Below are positions 21,843 through 28,100 of a stretch of 28,532 nucleotides of DNA, piece by piece. Source of the stretch: a virus; the IMG/VR virus record IMGVR_UViG_3300033064_004823, positions 1-28,532 of that record, one strand, 5' to 3'. The notes under the pieces are model-generated. The model did no database searches. It worked only from the letters and a program-made list of their open reading frames with translations, and was not told the origin of the DNA. A program made the translations under genes and the position numbers. The stretch's first letter is position 1. Every line of letters begins with the position of its first letter.

Positions 21843-22994
21843 ATGGAGCTAGAGACCAATCTTATCTATTGTGGAGACAACCTGGAAGTATTGTCCATGC
21901 TTCCTGAGAAGTCGGTTGACCTAATCTACGCCGACCCACCTTTCTTTAGCAACAAGAACTACGAGATAATCTGGGGCGATGGGGCAGAGCAGACAGCATA
22001 CTCCGATCGCTGGAAGGGTGGTATCAGCGTCTACATTGAGTGGATGAAGGAGAGGCTCTGGCAGTGCTACCGAGTATTGAAGGATACTGGGTCAATGTAT
22101 CTGCACTGTGATTGGCACGCCAATGCTCACCTGAGGATACTAATGGATAGGATATTTGGGGAGAACAACTTTCAGAACGAGATTATTTGGTGTTATGCAA
22201 GTGGAGGTGCCTCAAAACGCCGGTTTGCTAGGAAACACGATAATATCTTCTACTATACAAAGACTGATAGCTACACCTTCAACGTGATGCGAGAGCCCTA
22301 CGCAACACCAGATGTTGAAGGTCGAATGGGGTTCCATCCTGACGGAAGAATGCTAACTGACGTATGGCCAATATCATTTCTTTCAACAACATCTAAGGAA
22401 CGAACTGGTTATCCTACCCAGAAGCCAGAAGCATTGCTAAGACGTATTATCGAGGCTTCGTCCAATAAGGGTGATACTATACTTGATCTCTTCTGCGGTT
22501 GTGGTACCACCCTATCAGTGGCCCATCAACTTGGTAGAAAATGGATCGGTATTGATGTCTCACCAGTTGCGTGTACTCTTATGCGGAACAGACTAAATGG
22601 AATCGGCGCTAGTGATGCCCGCATTATCGGGGCACCAAAGACGATTGACGAACTCAAAGCACTTGATCCCTTCCAGTTCCAGAACTGGGTTATAGACCGT
22701 ATTGGTGGATTGCCAAGCGCAAAGAAGTCTGGTGACATGGGAATTGACGGCTACACCTTCATGGTACGAGAACCAGTTCAAGTTAAGCAGTCGGAGGGAG
22801 TCGGTAGGAACGTTGTAGACAACTTTGAGACGGCCATCAGGAGAGAGCACAAGACCATTGGTTATATTATAGCCTTTAGCTTTGTGAAGAGCGCCTATGA
22901 GGAAGCTGCTAGAGCAAGACTACAGGATAATCTAGACGTAAAACTTGTCTGTGTAGAGGAAATGGATAAGTATTTTGGTGGGATGTCAACATAA
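21843..22994 (+). CDS. DNA methyltransferase (beta-type) with C-terminal Mrr-like nuclease segment
   Basis: This is a 383-residue protein from ATG 21843. Motif IV, DPPF (31-34), precedes motif I, DLFCGCGT (215-222), the order of beta-class N6-adenine/N4-cytosine methyltransferases; TQKPEALLRRII (192-203) is the motif X region. Residues 275-383 are an extra domain: FQFQNWVIDRIGG, then GDMGIDGYTF (Asp302) and PVQVKQSEG (Gln313-x-Lys315). That D-x(10)-QxK pattern is characteristic of Mrr/restriction-endonuclease-like folds. The gene could protect phage DNA, or couple modification and cutting in one chain. It ends 56 bp from a convergent gene. Confidence 0.88.
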   Translation: MELETNLIYCGDNLEVLSMLPEKSVDLIYADPPFFSNKNYEIIWGDGAEQTAYSDRWKGGISVYIEWMKERLWQCYRVLKDTGSMYLHCDWHANAHLRILMDRIFGENNFQNEIIWCYASGGASKRRFARKHDNIFYYTKTDSYTFNVMREPYATPDVEGRMGFHPDGRMLTDVWPISFLSTTSKERTGYPTQKPEALLRRIIEASSNKGDTILDLFCGCGTTLSVAHQLGRKWIGIDVSPVACTLMRNRLNGIGASDARIIGAPKTIDELKALDPFQFQNWVIDRIGGLPSAKKSGDMGIDGYTFMVREPVQVKQSEGVGRNVVDNFETAIRREHKTIGYIIAFSFVKSAYEEAARARLQDNLDVKLVCVEEMDKYFGGMST

Positions 22995-23049
22995 GTGAGT
23001 TCATCCAAGTACAAAACGAGTAGAAACCTTGCTAAGATAATCCGAGAGA

Positions 23050-23754
23050 CTACTGAGTGATATTCTCGTCAGGAGACCTTAATGATGCCTTCTGAACCCG
23101 AAAGAGCCCTTCCTCCCTATGGGAGAGCACATAGCAGTGCCGGTGCACCCAGTGCTCAGTCTTGCCTGCCCAGAGATGAGCAATCCTGTCCTGCACCCGA
23201 CGCACAGAAGCTCTCTCAAGGTCCCGGTACATGATTGAAGGTGGTTTAAGAATGACTAAATCGGCGTCCAAGACGTATTTGTCGCTCATTGATGACATTT
23301 GGGTGCTGAATATAAGGTGGAGTTTACGCTTGTGTCTGACAACCGGTACTATTTTCTCTACTACTCGGACGAACTTGGAACCATAATCCCTCGTCCCCAT
23401 ATAGGCCGGGAGGTCGTCAAGAAACAAGGTGCTCCTAGGAGGAGGCTCTTCAGCTATGTCCTCTAAATCCAGCTCTCCCACTCCACTTGGAGGGTGCTGC
23501 TCAGGAGATACCGCATACACGGGACGACCAAGGAGCTCAGCTAACCGATACCCCAAAACTGACTTCCCAGACTCTCTACTCCCAATGAGCACAGTGACAG
23601 AACCTGTCTTGCGTCGTAATGCTCGAATGGAAAGGGATTCGCCTATCTCGGGTTCCTGGTACTCTTCCCTGGACTGGGAACTATTCCCGCCAACACCGAG
23701 ATACTCTAGGGCTAGGTTCCCGAGCAGGCCGACTATGGGATTCACTCTTCGCAT
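23050..23754 (-). CDS. P-loop ATPase (Zot/FtsK-HerA-like, possible packaging ATPase)
   Basis: This is a 234-residue protein on the minus strand. An N-terminal hydrophobic stretch (PIVGLLGNLALEYLGVGG) is followed by Walker A GSRESGKS (58-65), Walker B STLFLDDLP (108-116) and LHLIFSTQ (145-152), where the Gln resembles the motif III glutamine of HerA/FtsK-type motors. Zot-like and A32/P9-like packaging ATPases share this layout. It is the only gene on this strand between 1 and 27.2 kb. Its start codon sits six bases after a TATAAT, so the message is probably leaderless. DNA translocation is inferred; the exact family is uncertain. Confidence 0.78.
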   Translation of the reverse strand: MRRVNPIVGLLGNLALEYLGVGGNSSQSREEYQEPEIGESLSIRALRRKTGSVTVLIGSRESGKSVLGYRLAELLGRPVYAVSPEQHPPSGVGELDLEDIAEEPPPRSTLFLDDLPAYMGTRDYGSKFVRVVEKIVPVVRHKRKLHLIFSTQMSSMSDKYVLDADLVILKPPSIMYRDLERASVRRVQDRIAHLWAGKTEHWVHRHCYVLSHREEGLFRVQKASLRSPDENITQ

Positions 23755-23760
23755 GTAAGT

Positions 23761-23769
23761 ATTATAACA
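23761..23769 (-). promoter_or_regulatory. Extended -10 promoter (TGTTATAAT), leaderless
   Basis: On the minus strand TGTTATAAT is a perfect extended -10. Transcription should start about seven bases on, at or next to the ATG at 23754. No good -35 is present at 17 bp and no ribosome binding site is possible. It lies eight bases from the -35 of the divergent regulon promoter, so the two polymerases would compete. Confidence 0.6.
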
Positions 23770-23776
23770 CAGGGTA

Positions 23777-23819
23777 TTGACAACTACAGGTTATGTGTGT
23801 ATGATGTATATGTAACACA
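23777..23819 (+). promoter_or_regulatory. Regulon promoter/operator upstream of the 23.8-kb operon
   Basis: TTGACA (23777-23782), 17-bp spacer, TATGAT (23800-23805), then the conserved half ending ATGTAACACA at 23819. The 24-bp block from TGTGTATGATG is identical to those at 15583 and 16916. It is followed by an AAGGAGGT ribosome binding site and a GTG start at 23836. Confidence 0.85.
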
Positions 23820-23835
23820 TATAAGGAGGTAAGAA

Positions 23836-24171
23836 GTGAACTATAGTATAAGGACGAGTAAAGGGTATGGAGGATCGCCGCGGCTGCTAGCTAGTTTCAA
23901 AGATGGAAGGTATGTCAGTGTTGGTGGGCCGGTGATGTATCGTGACAAGAGGATATATTCCATCCACTACCTGAACAAGGCGCTCAAGAAGTCGGCACGC
24001 ACTAGGGGGTATTCTCCTGGAGAAGCGATGGCGAAGACGAAGTATGCGGACTCGGTGATCGAGATGAGGAGAATCTACAATAGCCTAGTGACAGGCAAAC
24101 TATGGTTTCTAGATGAGGACATGATAGAAGCCTACAGGGAGTTAGTTCACCAGTTCTTCTCAGTCGAGTAG
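23836..24171 (+). CDS. Hypothetical protein (111 aa)
   Basis: The GTG at 23836 is fixed by a full AAGGAGGT site five bases upstream. The product is basic (NYSIRTSKGYGGSPRLLAS, KALKKSARTRGY) with a C-terminal helix (DEDMIEAYRELVHQFFS). No family is recognised. Being the first gene after the third promoter copy, it is probably controlled together with the AAA+/VWA pair. Confidence 0.72.
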   Translation: MNYSIRTSKGYGGSPRLLASFKDGRYVSVGGPVMYRDKRIYSIHYLNKALKKSARTRGYSPGEAMAKTKYADSVIEMRRIYNSLVTGKLWFLDEDMIEAYRELVHQFFSVE

Positions 24172-24191
24172 GTTAGACTGGAGAAAAGCTG

Positions 24192-24845
24192 ATGACAGAC
24201 CACACTCACGAACACACCCATGAGGTGGTCAACCCCTCAGGTAGACCAGTTCATGAGGACGTGAGTCACTCACACCCACACGCCGATGAGATCAACACTC
24301 ATCACCTGTGGGATGAGGAGCCAGAACGGTTAGCAGAACTTGCAAGGGAAGAAGAAAAGAAGGTAGCTGCAGAGGAGAAGGCAATAGATGCGGTGAAGAA
24401 GATAAGAGCTACGGAGAAGAGAGCAAGTGTGTCTGCCTCACTTCAGACGGAAGAGATGAGTGGAACCCCGGCATCTTTGCCTAACGCAGTGGATGCGGGC
24501 ATAGAGGAATTCATAGGTCTCATAGAAGGAGACAAGATGACCACTGCAACGCGAACCTGGACAAAGGAGGAGATCGAGATTCTCCTCGTGAAAAGTGACC
24601 TCATGGTAGGGCGATCTCTGGCTAAACTCTATGAGAGGCAGACCTCTGATGAGAAGGCCTCCGAGTCCACTGTCCATCTCAATGGGGTGGGTTTCAACTC
24701 GGTTGACTCCAAACTCCTCAGCTCCCTTGCTCGGTGGTATCTAAGTCACGGGAACACCCTAACGAGGAAGCAGATGACACTGGCTCGGAAGATGATTATA
24801 AAGTATGCGGGTCAGCTTGCGGGCGTTGCTAATGGGATCAAGTAG
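24192..24845 (+). CDS. His-rich N-terminus plus helical phage C-terminal domain
   Basis: This is a 217-residue protein, with GGAG eight bases before ATG 24192. Residues 3-38 contain about eleven His (DHTHEHTHEV, SHSHPHADEINTHH), likely metal-binding. Residues 45-75 are a charged coiled coil. The C-terminal ~80 residues (SLAKLYERQTSDEKASES, VHLNGVGFNSVDSKLLSS, LTRKQMTLARKMIIKYAGQL) form a domain seen in many phage and helicase-associated proteins, with the RQT...NGVGFN...kY..QL signature and unknown activity. Such domains often accompany DNA-processing proteins. Confidence 0.72.
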   Translation: MTDHTHEHTHEVVNPSGRPVHEDVSHSHPHADEINTHHLWDEEPERLAELAREEEKKVAAEEKAIDAVKKIRATEKRASVSASLQTEEMSGTPASLPNAVDAGIEEFIGLIEGDKMTTATRTWTKEEIEILLVKSDLMVGRSLAKLYERQTSDEKASESTVHLNGVGFNSVDSKLLSSLARWYLSHGNTLTRKQMTLARKMIIKYAGQLAGVANGIK

Positions 24846-24883
24846 TAAAGAGCGACATGCAGTGGTAAAGGAGGTACTGACCA

Positions 24884-25354
24884 ATGCCCTCAGATCATAG
24901 CAAGGAGATCATAGAACTAGGAACCCCGATGAACGACTGCCCTGGGTGCGGGGGTAGCGGTCTGGTTGCTGCTACTCCTGGATATCCAGGTGACGGAACG
25001 ATGCCGTGTGAGACCTGTATGGTGAACGGCAAGCCAACGGGCAAGGTCCCTCGCATCCGTACCAGAGACGGGCGGACGCTGAGAGCTAAATGTCGCATGA
25101 ATTGTCAGAGAGGGACATATAAAGTAACTGAGATAGGTGGCCATATATGGACGGGGAAATGTGAATACTGCCAAGGTCGCAGCTGGCTGCCGGTGCCCAC
25201 AGACACGGCGGTCGTGGTCATTATGGACTACGCTATGGAAGAGAAAAGCGGCAACCTGTTGAGTCGTATAATAGAGAACTTTGCCGATAGAGACTGCCTT
25301 TTCACATACGCAGCCGTGTTCGCGGCGGCGAGGAAGGTGGTAGGAAATGCGTAA
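24884..25354 (+). CDS. DnaJ-type zinc-finger protein
   Basis: This is a 156-residue protein with AAAGGAGGTACTGACC before ATG 24884. It has DnaJ-like CxxCxGxG elements: CPGCGGSG (19-26), CETCMVNG, CRMNCQRG and CEYCQGRSW, four Cys pairs that would bind two zincs. No J-domain is present. The C-terminal part is alpha-helical. Zinc-ribbon DnaJ modules without J-domains often act as RNA or protein-binding adaptors. The stop overlaps the next start. Confidence 0.78.
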   Translation: MPSDHSKEIIELGTPMNDCPGCGGSGLVAATPGYPGDGTMPCETCMVNGKPTGKVPRIRTRDGRTLRAKCRMNCQRGTYKVTEIGGHIWTGKCEYCQGRSWLPVPTDTAVVVIMDYAMEEKSGNLLSRIIENFADRDCLFTYAAVFAAARKVVGNA

Positions 25355-25544
25355 ATTGTGTGGCTTCTGTGAGAAGGAATCCATAGTTCGGCATTGGGTT
25401 AAGTTTCAATATGTAAACGGCAAGCGGGTGGATGTCAAACTACTTGTTTGCCCTGACTGCATACAGAATATGGAGATAGAAAATGTCCACCCAATGCTTG
25501 CGGCGGCGAAGTGGGTAGCAGGGGAGGTAACTGATGTCAATTAA
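25347..25544 (+). CDS. Small zinc-ribbon protein (65 aa)
   Basis: The ATG at 25347 overlaps the previous stop by eight bases and follows GGAAATG-type purines. CGFC and CPDC lie about 30 residues apart (KLCGFCEKES, LLVCPDCIQ). It ends LAAAKWVAGEVTDVN, very similar to the tail of the next protein. It overlaps the next gene by 11 bp, behind GGGGAGG. Confidence 0.7.
   Translation: MRKLCGFCEKESIVRHWVKFQYVNGKRVDVKLLVCPDCIQNMEIENVHPMLAAAKWVAGEVTDVN
25502..25526 (+). repeat. Repeated gene-end/RBS cassette, copy 1
   Basis: The 25-bp segment GGCGGCGAAG.GGGT.GCAG (continuing GGGAG) is 23/25 identical to 25713-25737. It encodes the AAK-x-VAGE tail and provides the ribosome binding site of the next gene. 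A weaker relative lies at about 25324. Confidence 0.6.
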
Positions 25545-25752
25545 ATTCAGCGAAGACACATGGAAGGTCGTTCGGTGGGTATGTCCTGAGTGCGGAGGGA
25601 AACTCATCATTACTGCTTCCGGAGGTTTGGTAGAGAACCGCACCTGCCCAAACGGGCATTGTTGGTGGTTTCTACTAGGATTAAACACCAAGAGACTGTC
25701 CGATATTGAAGAGGCGGCGAAGCGGGTGGCAGGGGAGAAGAGTGATGACTAA
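25534..25752 (+). CDS. Small zinc-ribbon protein (72 aa)
   Basis: The ATG at 25534 has GGGGAGG upstream, inside the previous gene. CPECGGKL and CPNGHCWW give a compact Cys ribbon. The C-terminus ends EEAAKRVAGEKSDD, matching the previous protein's AAKWVAGE tail. The protein is a plausible member of a duplicated zinc-ribbon set. Confidence 0.7.
   Translation: MSIKFSEDTWKVVRWVCPECGGKLIITASGGLVENRTCPNGHCWWFLLGLNTKRLSDIEEAAKRVAGEKSDD
25713..25737 (+). repeat. Repeated gene-end/RBS cassette, copy 2
   Basis: Second copy of the 25-bp segment at 25502-25526 with two mismatches, at the equivalent position just before the next start codon. Confidence 0.6.
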
Positions 25753-25942
25753 ACAATTATTGCTATGCAATCCCCCTATGGGTGAGTGTGGCAACCACAC
25801 TTTCATCCTTGTATCCGAGATAAATAAGGAGGGTGAATGGGTAGTCAATCCCCTATGCACTTCCTGTGGGGAGTCGCTCACTGATTTAACGGAGTTCACG
25901 GAAGCAACTTGCAAACATAAGGAGGTGGAGAGCGATGACTAG
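25745..25942 (+). CDS. Small Cys-containing hypothetical protein (65 aa)
   Basis: The ATG at 25745 has GGGGAGAAGAG upstream; the longer frame from 25706 lies inside the previous gene. It carries LLLCNPPMGECG and LCTSCGES, then CKHKEVESDD, so one zinc site is likely. It overlaps both neighbours by eight bases. Confidence 0.66.
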   Translation: MTKQLLLCNPPMGECGNHTFILVSEINKEGEWVVNPLCTSCGESLTDLTEFTEATCKHKEVESDD

Positions 25943-26396
25943 CCACCCTAGAGTCCCATCAGATGAGCACACAGAGGACTGCGAGTGCAAGGACTGCCAG
26001 CCCGAGAGCATCGAGGACGTGCGCCGTGGGCTGGCGGCGCTGACCAAAATAGCATCGGCTGGCCCCGATGAAATAGGCGACCAAGTGACTAACTATGAGG
26101 TGCCGCTGATAGAAGGGTTGTCTGAGATATTGGATGCGCTGGAGAAATTCGAGAGGATGGGTGCAGTCTACCTGCCAGGCGAAAACGTCCTCTTTATCAC
26201 CGCCCTCAATGCCGCCTATACGGTGGCGTGCATAACCTGGATATGTAGCCTTGGTCTTGTGGTTGAGATCAGCAAGAAGGGTGTGCTGGTATACGATGAT
26301 AACGGCAATTTGGGTACAGAGCTAATTAAGGGTGAGACGCATGTTGCCATAGTTCAGGCGACGTGGGCGGTAGCGCAGCAGGTGATGGCTCATTGA
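25935..26396 (+). CDS. Hypothetical protein with DCECxxC motif (153 aa)
   Basis: The ATG at 25935 follows AAGGAGGTGGAGAGCG. An N-terminal EHTEDCECKDC knuckle matches that of the 64-residue protein at 9289. The rest is a helical domain with a hydrophobic segment (VACITWICSLGLVVEI) too short and mixed to call a membrane helix. Ends VQATWAVAQQVMAH. No enzyme family is evident. Confidence 0.68.
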   Translation: MTSHPRVPSDEHTEDCECKDCQPESIEDVRRGLAALTKIASAGPDEIGDQVTNYEVPLIEGLSEILDALEKFERMGAVYLPGENVLFITALNAAYTVACITWICSLGLVVEISKKGVLVYDDNGNLGTELIKGETHVAIVQATWAVAQQVMAH

Positions 26397-26572
26397 AGGA
26401 TTCCGATATCCTCAAATACCTCACCCAGCGGTTTGGCGGAAGGTATCAGCTTGGGCCTACTTGTCTCAAGAGAGATTGCCCGGGTGAGAAAATATCAGGT
26501 CACTGTCACCTACCCCATAGACATATATTCAAGGTGACACAGGAGTTGACAGGTGTGCAAGCCTCAGTGTAG
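26393..26572 (+). CDS. Small Cys/His protein (59 aa)
   Basis: The TTG at 26393 overlaps the previous stop (TTGA) with AGGTGATGG upstream; GTG 26363 is an alternative. The region has PTCLKRDCPGEKISGHCH, then LPHRHIF, enough Cys/His for a zinc site. It overlaps the next gene by 20 bp. The short length and weak start make this the least certain of the cluster. Confidence 0.55.
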   Translation: MKDSDILKYLTQRFGGRYQLGPTCLKRDCPGEKISGHCHLPHRHIFKVTQELTGVQASV

Positions 26573-26759
26573 ACACATATTTATCATTGAGCCACCCAAT
26601 GGGCCAACCTCAAAGGGGGTGTGTCTAAAGTGTGGCAAGAAGGACGTGTTCAAGAACTCATCCGGGTCAAACAACTGGAAAGCGAGCCAGCTATCAAGGA
26701 AGTTACGTGGGCGCCTCAACAAGCAAAAAGACACAGTTGGAACTCCGGGTAGGAATTAG
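26553..26759 (+). CDS. Small phage zinc-ribbon protein (68 aa)
   Basis: The GTG at 26553 has AGGAG eight bases upstream. The sequence CKPQCRHIFIIEPPNGPTS then GVCLKCGKKDVFKNS matches a recurrent small zinc-ribbon type in mobile elements, with H-x-W/F-x-I...NGPTSKGxCxxCG. The basic tail (SRKLRGRLNKQKD) could contact nucleic acid. Confidence 0.72.
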   Translation: MCKPQCRHIFIIEPPNGPTSKGVCLKCGKKDVFKNSSGSNNWKASQLSRKLRGRLNKQKDTVGTPGRN

Positions 26760-26775
26760 GGAGATAGTGAGTAAC

Positions 26776-26937
26776 ATGACAGCTGGGGATAGGGTCTACA
26801 TAGAAAACAAGGGAGATCGCATCTACGGAACTGTAATAGGCTTCGTTGCCTATGGAGAGCGAGTGCTTGTGATGCTTGACAGCGGAACCAGGAAAGAGTA
26901 TATGGTCAAGAAGGTTAAGCCGATAGTGAAGGAGTAG
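26776..26937 (+). CDS. Small SH3-like hypothetical protein (53 aa)
   Basis: The ATG at 26776 is preferred over upstream in-frame starts that overlap the preceding gene; AGGGAG is 12 bases away. The protein is a small beta barrel by pattern (GDRVYIENKGDRIYGTVIGF, RVLVMLDSGTRKEYMVKKVKPI), comparable to SH3-like or KOW-type folds that bind nucleic acid. Function is unknown. Confidence 0.62.
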   Translation: MTAGDRVYIENKGDRIYGTVIGFVAYGERVLVMLDSGTRKEYMVKKVKPIVKE

Positions 26938-26938
26938 C

Positions 26939-27238
26939 ATGCAGATGTCCCATGAAGAAGATTGCGAACCTACACCCTCTCTTGCCGCTATCGTTACTAG
27001 CCTTCCCACCACCCACTACAAGGAGGTCATCGAGGTCCGCGTCCCTATAAGATTCTACTTCTACGAGAAGGACGGAGAAGAAGAGTTTGACGGGGTAGAA
27101 TTCGGGCCTTACTCAAGAGAATTATTCCCATGGGAGACAGTGTTACTTGATAAGTGCATGGACGCTATAGCGATGGGGATGCCCGAGACAAGCGAGGAAA
27201 GCTCAAACGAGGACTTCCCCGAAGGTGAATCAGGATAA
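26939..27238 (+). CDS. Acidic hypothetical protein (99 aa)
   Basis: The ATG at 26939 has AAGGAG six bases upstream and lies one base after the previous stop. An alpha/beta middle (KEVIEVRVPIRFYFYEKDG) is followed by an acidic tail (PETSEESSNEDFPEGE). It is the last plus-strand gene; the minus-strand operon converges from the other side. The 50-bp gap between them shows no clear terminator. Confidence 0.68.
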   Translation: MQMSHEEDCEPTPSLAAIVTSLPTTHYKEVIEVRVPIRFYFYEKDGEEEFDGVEFGPYSRELFPWETVLLDKCMDAIAMGMPETSEESSNEDFPEGESG

Positions 27239-27288
27239 AATCAGTAATAGTAAGGCACTGGCACACTTCCTAGACAGAAAGGAGAAGC

Positions 27289-27381
27289 TTACTTCTTCTT
27301 CCTGATCTTCTTGACGTGTCGTTTATGCCCCCTGACACTCACCAGCACCCTTTTGAGACGAGTTGGGTTTCGCCTAGACAT
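27289..27381 (-). CDS. 30-residue highly basic peptide
   Basis: This is a complete frame on the minus strand with the best ribosome binding site of the operon (AAGGAGGTGG, seven bases before ATG 27381). The peptide is MSRRNPTRLKRVLVSVRGHK with a lysine-rich tail, 15 of 30 residues basic. It probably binds nucleic acid. Its start lies just downstream of the stop of the gene at 27383-27640, whose end supplies its Shine-Dalgarno. Confidence 0.62.
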   Translation of the reverse strand: MSRRNPTRLKRVLVSVRGHKRHVKKIRKKK

Positions 27382-27382
27382 G

Positions 27383-27640
27383 CTACCACCTCCTTGAACT
27401 TACTCTTGGTATCCCAGCATACTGCATTCTGTGGATCTTGTTCTTCATAGAGCCGAGAGTTTTCGTGTATATGTCTTGACCTAGGCAGTAAGCCCAATAG
27501 TCACCTGGACCTCCGTGGATAGTGACGCCTAGGTACTTCACAGGTTTTGTAGGATTACTTTGCCGGAATATAACTCTTCGTCGGGTTCTCCAACCCTTCC
27601 TCGCCGCTGCTGATCGTTTGGCTTTGGTTAGTTTAGCCAT
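27383..27640 (-). CDS. Basic protein with MAKLTKAKRSAAARKGW N-terminus
   Basis: This is an 85-residue minus-strand protein. Residues 1-22 form a basic helix nearly identical to that of the gene just upstream (27645-27860), so the two are diverged paralogues at their 5' ends. The second part (VKYLGVTIHGGPGDYWAYCLGQD, then TLGSMKNKIHRMQYAG) resembles a small alpha/beta module found attached to phage proteins. It is coupled to its neighbours by four bases upstream and one base downstream. It may coat or compact DNA, or tether it to virion proteins. Confidence 0.72.
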   Translation of the reverse strand: MAKLTKAKRSAAARKGWRTRRRVIFRQSNPTKPVKYLGVTIHGGPGDYWAYCLGQDIYTKTLGSMKNKIHRMQYAGIPRVSSRRW

Positions 27641-27644
27641 GAGT

Positions 27645-27860
27645 CTACCTCTCTGCTCCTCTTACATAATGAACACCACACCACTTAGGTTTACTAAGAG
27701 GATATTTTGCTTTATTCTTGCATCGCCGGTCTTCTCCATAACGATAGAACCCCGGTTGCACATACCCTGCACACCTTTTCGTTACTTTACTTCCTCCACT
27801 ACGAGCCCTCCAGCCCTTCTTTGCCGCTGCTGACCGCTGTGCTTTTGTGAGTTTAGCCAT
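27645..27860 (-). CDS. Basic Cys-rich protein with MAKLTKAQRSAAAKKGW N-terminus
   Basis: This is a 71-residue minus-strand protein. The first 18 residues match the next gene's at all but two or three positions. The C-terminal part holds KRCAGYVQPGFYRYGEDRRC then WCGVHYV, a Cys/His set that could bind zinc. Strong net positive charge suggests nucleic-acid contact. It lies 34 bp downstream of the 36-residue gene in the same operon. Confidence 0.72.
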   Translation of the reverse strand: MAKLTKAQRSAAAKKGWRARSGGSKVTKRCAGYVQPGFYRYGEDRRCKNKAKYPLSKPKWCGVHYVRGAER

Positions 27861-27894
27861 GAGTTATCTCCCCTTGTAGACCTTCTCAGTATGC

Positions 27895-28005
27895 TTACCG
27901 CTTCGGGCGCTTCCGCCTGTAACCCGTGACGGTGACCCGCTTACCTTTTCTGATGTAGGAGTAGCCCTTGACTCCTACTGCTCGCCCTCGTCTCTTCTTA
28001 GCCAT
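27895..28005 (-). CDS. 36-residue basic protein
   Basis: This is a complete minus-strand frame with AGGAG before ATG 28005. The peptide starts MAKKRRGRAVGVKGYSYIRK and ends with a string of Arg/Lys, nearly half of all residues. The K-G-x-R-V-x-V-x-G-Y-x-R layout is seen in tiny basic phage proteins. It is first in the operon, behind the operator region 28036-28115. Confidence 0.65.
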   Translation of the reverse strand: MAKKRRGRAVGVKGYSYIRKGKRVTVTGYRRKRPKR

Positions 28006-28053
28006 CGTGTATCTCTCCTGTTCAACTATACTTATACAGTATCATGGAAATGG

Positions 28054-28084
28054 TGAACCTGTCAATGAACCTCGGGGTGAACCT
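28054..28084 (+). repeat. Three TGAACCT repeats at 12-bp spacing
   Basis: TGAACCT occurs at 28054-28060, 28066-28072 and 28078-28084, exactly 12 bp apart. On the minus strand the set lies just upstream of and overlapping a TTGACA (28060-28065) that could be the -35 of the basic-protein operon. The phased repeats look like operator iterons. The -10 is unclear: TACTGT at 18 bp or TATAAG at 23 bp. Confidence 0.65.
28060..28065 (-). promoter_or_regulatory. Probable -35 of the minus-strand basic-protein operon
   Basis: Minus-strand TTGACA at 28065-28060, followed by a poor -10 (TACTGT at 18 bp) and a better TATAAG 23 bp away. With two or three candidate -10s, the exact promoter is uncertain, but this is the only place upstream of ATG 28005 that has a -35-like hexamer. 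Confidence 0.45.
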
Positions 28085-28100
28085 CCACTGCACGCAGTGA

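Noticed and set aside
26632-26775. Long N-terminal extension of the 26776 gene
   Set aside because: It overlaps most of the zinc-ribbon gene in another frame and has no ribosome binding site.
27239-27288. Bidirectional terminator between convergent genes
   Set aside because: No stem with a T-run is visible on either strand.
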